This document shows, one piece after another, positions 1 to 5,576 of a stretch of DNA of 12,685 nt; position 1 is the stretch's first letter, and each line of letters opens with the position of its first letter. The notes under the pieces are model-generated. The model saw only the letters and a list, made by a program, of their open reading frames with translations. It did no database searches and had not been told where the DNA came from. This DNA comes from CAYPEK01 sp964409645 (lineage in GTDB: Bacteria > UBP15 > UBA6099). The stretch covers positions 1 to 12,685 of the forward strand of contig CAYPEK010000117.1 in the NCBI GenBank assembly GCA_964409645.1, given 5' to 3'. Made by a program: the position numbers and the translations under genes.

Positions 1-507
1 CGCGGCGGTGCCGCATTTCAGGTTGTCATGTGGTAACGTGACCACGAAATTCCCATTCACTTCAGTGCCTGTGCCGGCGGTAGTCGGGATCGCAACGACG
101 GGTTCCGCTTTCGTGCCCCACGCGAGTTTTTTAGTGAAGTAATCGACAATGTTGCCGTCGTGAGTGCTCATAACGGCGATGGCTTTCGCGGCGTCGATCG
201 GAGAGCCGCCGCCGAGTCCGACGAGGAGCCCGCAGCCCTCCGCGCGGTGTAGCGCGAGTCCTTCGGCAACGATCGCGGCGTCCGGATTGGGCGGCACGCG
301 GTTGAACAGCACCGTCCGTTCCGCGCCGAGCATTTCCGTTATTTTCGCGACGACACCGTTTTTCTCCATGATGCCGCTCGAATCGGTGACGAGCATGATT
401 TTCCGGTCGCCCGCGAGCGGGTTAGCGACTCCGGGCAGAAGGTCGAGCGCGCCCGCGCCGAAATGCACGATAGTTTTATGGTTGTACTTCCAGATTTTGT
501 TTGCCAT
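1..507 (-). CDS. Iron-containing alcohol dehydrogenase, N-terminal part (runs off left edge)
   Basis: Reading leftward from ATG at 507-505, all 169 codons stay open to the window edge. The visible protein is the NAD-binding half of a group III (Fe-dependent) alcohol dehydrogenase, a cytoplasmic enzyme that interconverts alcohols and aldehydes or ketones. The family dinucleotide signature GGGSPID lies at residues 99-105 and the second conserved block PTTAGTGTEV at 141-150. Asp42, at the end of the first beta strand (MLVTDSSG), occupies the position that favours NAD over NADP in FucO-type enzymes; this cofactor preference is an inference. The family is usually about 380-400 residues, so over half is missing, including the Asp/His iron ligands. 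The start is well supported: AGGAGG lies at 520-515, seven bases before the ATG. The gene is divergent from the epimerase/tyrA unit. Substrate cannot be told from this part. Confidence 0.93.
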   Translation of the reverse strand, partial: MANKIWKYNHKTIVHFGAGALDLLPGVANPLAGDRKIMLVTDSSGIMEKNGVVAKITEMLGAERTVLFNRVPPNPDAAIVAEGLALHRAEGCGLLVGLGGGSPIDAAKAIAVMSTHDGNIVDYFTKKLAWGTKAEPVVAIPTTAGTGTEVNGNFVVTLPHDNLKCGTAA

Positions 508-532
508 TTTTCTGCCTCCTAAGCGTGGATGA

Positions 533-562
533 ATTCTAAAACCTACGCGAGAGAAGTGTCAA
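533..562 (-). promoter_or_regulatory. Sigma-70-like promoter of the alcohol dehydrogenase gene
   Basis: On the minus strand there is a perfect -35 TTGACA (562-557), an 18-base spacer, and TAGAAT (538-533), which is five of six to the -10 consensus. Transcription would start near 526 and give a leader of about 19 bases holding the AGGAGG ribosome site (520-515). Position, spacing and the tight fit to the start codon make this the best promoter in the window. It is a sequence match only. Confidence 0.7.
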
Positions 563-740
563 CAAGAATAGATTTTAGATGGTGACATTTGGGAATATCG
601 AATAACAATCGCAAATTACGCAGCCGCATTATATTGTTAAATCCATCTATGCGAACAATTGATGTAATAACTTTTTGTGGCGTCCTCCGTGGCTCTGTAT
701 TTTCTGTGTTTAGGTTCTTTTGTGATTAATTTTTTCAATA

Positions 741-769
741 ATGACGCGGAGAGCGGGATGGTGTAAAAT
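741..769 (+). promoter_or_regulatory. Candidate promoter of the epimerase-tyrA unit
   Basis: ATGACG (741-746, four of six to the -35 consensus), a 17-base spacer, and TAAAAT (764-769, five of six to the -10 consensus). Start of transcription would fall near 776, about 32 bases before the epimerase ATG. The -35 box is weak, and the -10 box overlaps an inverted repeat, so this promoter may be regulated. Confidence 0.45.
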
Positions 770-784
770 GCTTGTGCGCATTTT
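765..784. promoter_or_regulatory. Inverted repeat overlapping the -10 box (candidate operator)
   Basis: AAAATGC (765-771) and GCATTTT (778-784) are perfect 7-base inverted arms around a 6-base centre. The left arm covers five of the six bases of the -10 hexamer and the right arm covers the predicted start site. A dimeric repressor bound here would block polymerase. The right arm continues into six Ts (781-786), so as RNA it could also form a weak hairpin plus U-tract, though the stem is AT-rich. I cannot name the regulator. Confidence 0.4.
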
Positions 785-807
785 TTGATTATTCGGAGGG
801 GATATAA

Positions 808-1611
808 ATGAAACTGTCACTTCAGGAAGGGCTGTATAAGGCGCAGGATTTCAAGTGGTTTCTCCGGGATGCGAAGGAGTGGGGCTTCGATGCAGTTGAG
901 GTATGGGGCGAAGGACTCTCCGACCGGCTGGACGAAGTGGCTAAGTTGCTGAAAGAGGAAAACATGCCCGCATCAAGCGTGTGCCCCGGCGGCGGCGGCA
1001 TCCGCGGCTCGATCCTGAGCGACAACGCTGAAGAGCGAGCAATCGCGGAGTCGGACATAGCGGCGCTGCTCGAATGTTGCGCGAAAATAGGAAACGCGGG
1101 ACTTGTGTATGTGCCCGAGTTCGGAATCCGGAAGTTCATGCGGCTTTATCCTGACCACGGCGATTTCGACCGCCGCAAAGGGATGTTCATAGACAGGCTC
1201 GGTTTGCTCGTGCGGCGCGCGGAAAAGCTCGGCGTGCAGATTTTGCTTGAGCCGCTGAACAGATACGAAGCGTTCTTCCTGATAACAGTTGGGCAGGCGG
1301 CGGAAGTGTGCCGGGTGATAAACAGCAAGTCGGTGCGAGTGATGGCGGACCTCTTCCACATGGGCATCGAGGAGGACAGCCTGACCGGCGCGATAGAGGC
1401 GAACCGCGACGTGATTGCGCACGTGCATCTTGTGGACACCAACCGCAAACTGCCGGGTCAGGGTGACCGCGATTTCAAACCGGCGTTCACCGCGCTGAAG
1501 GCGGGCGGGTTCGGCGGCTATATGTGTTATGAATGCGGCATAATCGGCAACGCGGCGAAGGAAACGCCGCTTTCAGTTGCTCAAATGAGAAAAATACTGT
1601 CGGAAATCTGA
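808..1611 (+). CDS. Sugar isomerase/epimerase, TIM barrel (ketose 3-epimerase-like)
   Basis: A 267-residue protein of the xylose-isomerase-like TIM-barrel (AP endonuclease family 2) group, cytoplasmic and metal-dependent. Candidate metal ligands are E148 (LLEPLNRYE), D181 and H184 in the ADLFHMG block, H207 (HVHLVD) and E242 (CYECG). The E-D-H-E spacing of 33, 26 and 35 residues equals that of D-tagatose/D-psicose 3-epimerases as I recall them. E154, H184 and R213 also sit where those enzymes bind substrate. The two acids E148 and E242 would do proton transfer at C3 of a ketose. Length is slightly below the usual 280-300. The ATG at 808 follows GGAGGGG by six bases. It is followed one base later by tyrA, so the two are probably co-translated. 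Alternatives in the same fold are hydroxypyruvate isomerase, inosose dehydratase and 3-dehydroshikimate dehydratase; the last would fit the aromatic neighbour but is not favoured by the residues. Confidence 0.85.
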   Translation: MKLSLQEGLYKAQDFKWFLRDAKEWGFDAVEVWGEGLSDRLDEVAKLLKEENMPASSVCPGGGGIRGSILSDNAEERAIAESDIAALLECCAKIGNAGLVYVPEFGIRKFMRLYPDHGDFDRRKGMFIDRLGLLVRRAEKLGVQILLEPLNRYEAFFLITVGQAAEVCRVINSKSVRVMADLFHMGIEEDSLTGAIEANRDVIAHVHLVDTNRKLPGQGDRDFKPAFTALKAGGFGGYMCYECGIIGNAAKETPLSVAQMRKILSEI

Positions 1612-1612
1612 A

Positions 1613-2734
1613 GTGTCGATAAACGAGAATCCATATTTCGATCGGATAGCGATAATAGGGATCGGGCTGCTTGGCGGCTCGATCGCGCGCGCGGCGAAGA
1701 AGCACTGCATGGCCGGTTCGGTCGTCGGCTGCGGCCGTAACGAGGAGCGACTACGCTTCGCGCTCGAAAACGGCATAGCGGACGCCGTCGAAAAAGACCC
1801 CGTAAAGGCGGTCGCCGGAGCGGACCTCGTTATTATCTGCACACCGGTCAGGACAATCCCCGACATGCTTCGCGGCATAGCCGGTTCGCTCGTGCATCGG
1901 GCGATTGTGACGGATGTCGGCAGCACGAAAACGGCGATCGTGCGCGAAGGCGAAAGCCTGATGCCGGATGGAGTGAGCTTCGTCGGTTGCCACCCGATGG
2001 CGGGCTCCGAGGAGTCCGGCGTCGAGGCATCCACCGACACGCTGTTCGAGAACGCGATCTGCGTGCTGACATCATCCGAGCGGACTAATCTCGCGGCGCT
2101 CGAAAAGCTTGACCGTTTCTGGCGGTCGATGCGCGCGCGTGTAATGATAATGTCGCCGGAGGAGCACGATCTGCTCGTCGCGGCGTCGAGCCACCTGCCT
2201 CATGTTGTGGCGTACTCGCTTGTGCGGTGCGTGGCGGATGTTGCGGGTCGGCATGAGAAAGTGTTGCCGCTGCTCGCGGGCGGCTTCCGCGATACGACAC
2301 GCATCGCGTCGAGCAGTACGGACATGTGGCGTGACATCTGCATGGAAAACTCCGAATTCATCGCTAACATGATGGGCCGGTTCGGCGACACATTCAAGGA
2401 ACTCGCGGCCGCGGTGAGGAGCGGCGACGCGGTAGCGCTCGACACGTTCTTCTCGGACGCGAAAAAGTTCCGCGAGGAGCTTCCCGCGAAAAAACGCGGT
2501 ATCCTCGAACCGGAGAACGAGATCATAGTGGACGTTGCGGACCGGCCGGGCGTCATCGGTGAGATCACCGGCGCGCTTGGCGTGGCGGAGATCAACATCC
2601 GAAACATTAACGTGCAGCATGTGCGCGAGCTGCGGGGCGGCACTCTAAGCATCATCCTCGAAAAGGCGGACGACATCCCGCGCGCAATCGAAAAACTCAT
2701 CTCGCTTGGCTTCACTGCCCGCGAAAGCGGCTAA
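1613..2734 (+). CDS. tyrA: Prephenate dehydrogenase with C-terminal ACT domain
   Basis: A 373-residue TyrA that oxidatively decarboxylates prephenate to 4-hydroxyphenylpyruvate with NAD(P) in tyrosine synthesis; arogenate as substrate cannot be excluded. The Rossmann motif GIGLLGGS is at residues 16-23, DVGSTK at 101-106, the substrate-site GCHPMAGSEESG at 125-136 (H127), SHLPHVVAY at 193-201 (H197), and FRDTTRIASS at 225-234, where R230 is the likely prephenate-carboxylate arginine. An ACT domain spans about 303-370 (VADRPGVIGEI, then the INIRNINV strand), suggesting allosteric control by an amino acid, probably tyrosine. There is no chorismate mutase domain. GTG at 1613 must be the start: the frame is closed upstream by TGA at 1586-1588, and no later start keeps the NAD motif. 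It lies one base after the epimerase stop with only a weak GGAAA ribosome site, pointing to translational coupling. Confidence 0.93.
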   Translation: MSINENPYFDRIAIIGIGLLGGSIARAAKKHCMAGSVVGCGRNEERLRFALENGIADAVEKDPVKAVAGADLVIICTPVRTIPDMLRGIAGSLVHRAIVTDVGSTKTAIVREGESLMPDGVSFVGCHPMAGSEESGVEASTDTLFENAICVLTSSERTNLAALEKLDRFWRSMRARVMIMSPEEHDLLVAASSHLPHVVAYSLVRCVADVAGRHEKVLPLLAGGFRDTTRIASSSTDMWRDICMENSEFIANMMGRFGDTFKELAAAVRSGDAVALDTFFSDAKKFREELPAKKRGILEPENEIIVDVADRPGVIGEITGALGVAEINIRNINVQHVRELRGGTLSIILEKADDIPRAIEKLISLGFTARESG

Positions 2735-2738
2735 AACT

Positions 2739-2805
2739 CAGTAATGAAAAGCAATATTAAAATTTAAAATATGCATCAAATGATGTTTAATTACTGCCGT
2801 TTTTT
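2739..2805 (+). terminator. Possible weak terminator after tyrA
   Basis: CAGTAAT (2739-2745) and ATTACTG (2790-2796) are perfect 7-base inverted arms, with a smaller hairpin inside (CATCA 2774-2778 with TGATG 2781-2785). After CCG, six Ts follow (2800-2805). The large AT-rich loop makes this much weaker than a standard intrinsic terminator. It is the only structure that could end the epimerase-tyrA transcript here. Confidence 0.27.
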
Positions 2806-2844
2806 CCTTTATAATTAACTTAACCGTAAAAATTGCATCTCAGT

Positions 2845-2853
2845 TGTTATAAT
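2845..2853 (+). promoter_or_regulatory. Extended -10 promoter of the M48 protease gene
   Basis: TGTTATAAT is a perfect extended -10 element: TG, one base, then consensus TATAAT (2848-2853). There is no good -35 box at 16-18 bases, which extended -10 promoters do not need. Transcription would start near 2860, about 26 bases before the ATG at 2886, and the leader carries the ribosome site GAGAGG (2874-2879). Confidence 0.55.
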
Positions 2854-2885
2854 AAAATATGGGGCATTGAAAAGAGAGGCGTCGG

Positions 2886-5474
2886 ATGAGAAAAATCAAG
2901 CAAAAAGCGCGTTATTTCATAATAGCAGCAGTGATGATGGCGTTTGCGGCTATCGCTCCGGCTGCCCGTGCGACTGACGAGAACGGCAACAAGTCGTTCA
3001 TGCAGAAGCTGGACTGGAAGGCGGAGAAGCACTTCGGCCGGGCAACGGTGGCCGAAATTGAGCAAATGTACGGATTCATCGAGGACCCGATTCTGAAAGC
3101 ATACGTGACGAAAATGGGGAATTCGCTCACAAGCGTGAGTGACCGGACGGATATTCCATACGAGTTTTATTTGGTGGACTCGGACGAGGTGAATGCGTTC
3201 GCGGCGCCCGGCGGATTTATTTTCGTCACTCGCGGCCTGATCGAGAAAACAGACACGGAAGAAGAGCTTGCGAATGTGATGGCGCACGAAGTTGCACACG
3301 TCGCGAAAAAGCATGGGTTGAAGCAGATACACCAGCTTCCGCTGATAATCGTGGGGATGAGTGTTTTGCAGTCGAAGGCGGGCGAGAAGGTTGCACGGAT
3401 TGCCGGAGCTGCGCTGTCGCTTATGCAGCTCCATTACAGCCGCGAGGACGAGTATCAGGCGGACGAATACGGAGAAAAATACGCGTTTTCTGCCGGATAC
3501 GACCCGGACGGGATGATTACGTTCTTCGAGAAACTGCGAAAGGAATCGCCTGACGGCAACCTGAGTAATCTCGACGTGGCGCTGTCGTCGCACCCGAAGA
3601 CATCGAACCGGATAGCACGGGCTGAATCCGCACCGGAGATGGCAGACACGCTGGATAATAAGCTGAGATTAGCGAAGAGTTATGCGGATCGTTATTACTT
3701 CTACGACGCAATGGACAAGTATCGCGAGGCCCTTAAAATCGATCCCGAGAGCGCGGAAGCACAAGACGGCCTGAGCGCGGCGCAGGTGGCGCTCGGTATC
3801 AGCCCGGACGGCGCGCCGCTGCTCGCTCCGGTGTCGCCGGAACTGGCGGGAGATCAGGATCGCGAGGATGCGCTCGCATCGATCAACGGTGCAATAGGAC
3901 GCCTCGAATCGAACCGAGGCGAAACCGCCGCCGAAATAAGCAGGGTCGGCAGCTCGCTCGACTCGCTCCGCAGGTCTTTCATGAGCGATCTGTCGGCATT
4001 CAGAACGATCGCCGGGCGCGTAAGTTCGGCGGATGAAGCTCGGACGGGCGTGATAGACGGCGCGAGCGCATATTTCAGCGGTTTCATCGAGGCAATTCAG
4101 TACTACCGCGAAGTCGGCGAAAGGATACAAGACGTACAGAATGACATGCTCAGGAAAGCAAGAGCCGCATCTTATATGCTCGGGCGGACCGACGGTGCGA
4201 AACCGGAAGCGATCAGCGCCGCGCTCGACATGACGCGAATAATCAATTCGTCTCTCGTTGAATCGTCGAACGCGTTCAGCGGGCTGAAAATGGATATATC
4301 CGAGATCGACCGTTCTTATTCGTCGGCAAGAAATGCAATGCGGGACCTCGATACGTCTATAACGACCTCGGATCAGACGTTGGACTCATTTACGGGAAGG
4401 CAGATCGCGAGCACGCTTTCCGAACAAACGAACAGAATTAACGCGGCGCTGAACGACGCGGAAGATGCGGTGCGCGGAGTGGAGACAAAACAAACGGGAA
4501 TGCTTCGCGCCGAGCTCGACCTCAACGCATCGCTTATGAACGTATCTCAGGAAGAAGTGTTCAAGAAAGTGACGGCGCGGCGGTTCGGGCTACAGTCGGC
4601 GGACCTCGAAGACCTGCGGGCAGAAGGGTACGGCTGGGGCGATGTGTTGCTGATAGTTGACCGCGCCGCGGCGCTCGGAAAGAAGCCGAAGGACCTTGTC
4701 GAAGGGTACGATTCATCGAGACAGACGCTCGATGATTTTCTTGCTGAAAAGGAACCACAACGCGCAAAGGGCGAGACTAACAAGTACGGATTTGAAGGAG
4801 CACAAATTCTGCTGAGCCTCGCCGCCGCCGACCTCAAGAGGACGACCCGGATCGGCAAACTTGTCGAGATGAAGCCTTCTCCGGACCCGTCGCCTGATGT
4901 ATTTGCGCCCGCGGACCTCGAAACGTCGGACCCGGAACTTGCACAGGCGATAGCGCTGTTTAAAGAAGGCAAAAACGAAGACGCTAAAAAAGTTGTCGAT
5001 GAGAGGGGCCGCTCCAAGCCGGCCACCGCTCTGAGTCACCTCGTGCTCGGCCTCATTTTGCGCGCGGAAGACAACTATGACAGTGCGCTCACGGAATTCA
5101 AATACGCCGCGAAAAAAGACAACGCCAACCCGGCGGAGATAATGCTGCTTACAGGCAACACATACGCCGACACCGGCTCTTACGAGGAAGCTGTTAAGGA
5201 ATACGACTCGGCGATGAAAAAGACGCCGGACAACCCCGCGCTGTATGCCGACAAGGCGTATGCGCTCTCGATGATGGGCAGGCATAATGAGGCGGAGGGG
5301 AACTTCAACAGGGCGATCTCGCTCGGCTCGAAAGATTATACGACGTACCTGAATCTCGCTTTGCTGTATTACTCTGAGGGCCGCATAGCGAAGTCGATAG
5401 ACGCAATGGAAAAATCGCTCGCGTTGAATCCCGACCAGCCGCTTCTTGCCGAGATGGCGCAGAACCTGAAATAA
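2886..5474 (+). CDS. Exported M48-family zinc metalloprotease with TPR repeats (BepA-like)
   Basis: An 862-residue protein starting with a signal peptide: basic MRKIKQK, a hydrophobic stretch at 11-24, and a likely cut after ARA at 27-29. The peptidase M48 domain covers about 45-250. HEVAH at 134-138 gives zinc ligands H134 and H138 and catalytic E135. The ExxxD motif EYQAD at 189-193 gives third ligand E189. Downstream is the family's SSHPKTSNRI block (234-243). One TPR follows at about 258-293. Residues 300-550 are long, charged helices, partly coiled-coil-like, with no family I recognise. Residues 556-625 form a small globular segment (GYGWGDVLL). From about 682 to 862 there are four or five TPR units. 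The expected role is periplasmic quality control of outer-membrane proteins, as for BepA (about 490 residues), but this protein is far longer. ATG at 2886 has GAGAGG six bases upstream. No lipobox cysteine is seen, so it is probably soluble. Confidence 0.88.
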   Translation: MRKIKQKARYFIIAAVMMAFAAIAPAARATDENGNKSFMQKLDWKAEKHFGRATVAEIEQMYGFIEDPILKAYVTKMGNSLTSVSDRTDIPYEFYLVDSDEVNAFAAPGGFIFVTRGLIEKTDTEEELANVMAHEVAHVAKKHGLKQIHQLPLIIVGMSVLQSKAGEKVARIAGAALSLMQLHYSREDEYQADEYGEKYAFSAGYDPDGMITFFEKLRKESPDGNLSNLDVALSSHPKTSNRIARAESAPEMADTLDNKLRLAKSYADRYYFYDAMDKYREALKIDPESAEAQDGLSAAQVALGISPDGAPLLAPVSPELAGDQDREDALASINGAIGRLESNRGETAAEISRVGSSLDSLRRSFMSDLSAFRTIAGRVSSADEARTGVIDGASAYFSGFIEAIQYYREVGERIQDVQNDMLRKARAASYMLGRTDGAKPEAISAALDMTRIINSSLVESSNAFSGLKMDISEIDRSYSSARNAMRDLDTSITTSDQTLDSFTGRQIASTLSEQTNRINAALNDAEDAVRGVETKQTGMLRAELDLNASLMNVSQEEVFKKVTARRFGLQSADLEDLRAEGYGWGDVLLIVDRAAALGKKPKDLVEGYDSSRQTLDDFLAEKEPQRAKGETNKYGFEGAQILLSLAAADLKRTTRIGKLVEMKPSPDPSPDVFAPADLETSDPELAQAIALFKEGKNEDAKKVVDERGRSKPATALSHLVLGLILRAEDNYDSALTEFKYAAKKDNANPAEIMLLTGNTYADTGSYEEAVKEYDSAMKKTPDNPALYADKAYALSMMGRHNEAEGNFNRAISLGSKDYTTYLNLALLYYSEGRIAKSIDAMEKSLALNPDQPLLAEMAQNLK

Positions 5475-5512
5475 GAGCACGGTTTTAGACGTATTCAGCC
5501 GGCTTTGCGTAA

Positions 5513-5548
5513 TTGGCTCCAATTGCCAAAATGGCTCCGGATTGCAAA
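5513..5548 (+). repeat. Tandem pair of imperfect 18-bp direct repeats before the antiporter
   Basis: TTGGCTCCAATTGCCAAA (5513-5530) is followed directly by ATGGCTCCGGATTGCAAA (5531-5548). They match at 12 of 18 positions without gaps, and share TGGCTCC and, with a one-base shift, ATTGC. The first copy also lies within a dyad, AATTGG-CT-CCAATT (5511-5524). This could be a binding site for a regulator of the antiporter, or a small duplication without function. Confidence 0.4.
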
Positions 5549-5553
5549 CATCC

Positions 5554-5572
5554 TTATTTTTTGAAAAAATAA
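5554..5572. repeat. Perfect AT palindrome just before the antiporter start
   Basis: TTATTTTTT (5554-5562) and AAAAAATAA (5564-5572) are perfect inverted arms around a single G. The palindrome ends four bases before the antiporter ATG and sits where a ribosome site would be. It could be an operator. It is also compatible with a promoter TTGCAA (5542-5547), 17 bases, AAAAAT (5565-5570), which would start transcription at about the ATG itself. Confidence 0.45.
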
Positions 5573-5576
5573 CTGC

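Larger units (their letters stand above)
508..807. other. Divergent intergenic regulatory region (300 bp)
   Basis: This AT-richer gap separates the minus-strand dehydrogenase from the plus-strand epimerase/tyrA unit. It holds the leftward promoter and ribosome site (515-562), a rightward candidate promoter (741-769), an operator-like inverted repeat (765-784) and the epimerase ribosome site GGAGGGG (795-801). The central part, about 563-740, has no open frame with a ribosome site and no convincing RNA structure. It has a low-complexity, degenerate look around 595-625 and 678-720 that could be a dispersed intergenic repeat, but one window cannot show that. Confidence 0.6.

Noticed and set aside
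164..532. Plus-strand open frame of 122 codons at the left end
   Set aside because: It is antisense to the alcohol dehydrogenase, whose NAD-binding motifs and ribosome site are clear on the minus strand.
2723..2734. Small CCGC-GAAA-GCGG hairpin at the end of tyrA as a terminator
   Set aside because: It is only four pairs, lies inside the coding sequence, and is followed by an A-rich stretch, not a T run.
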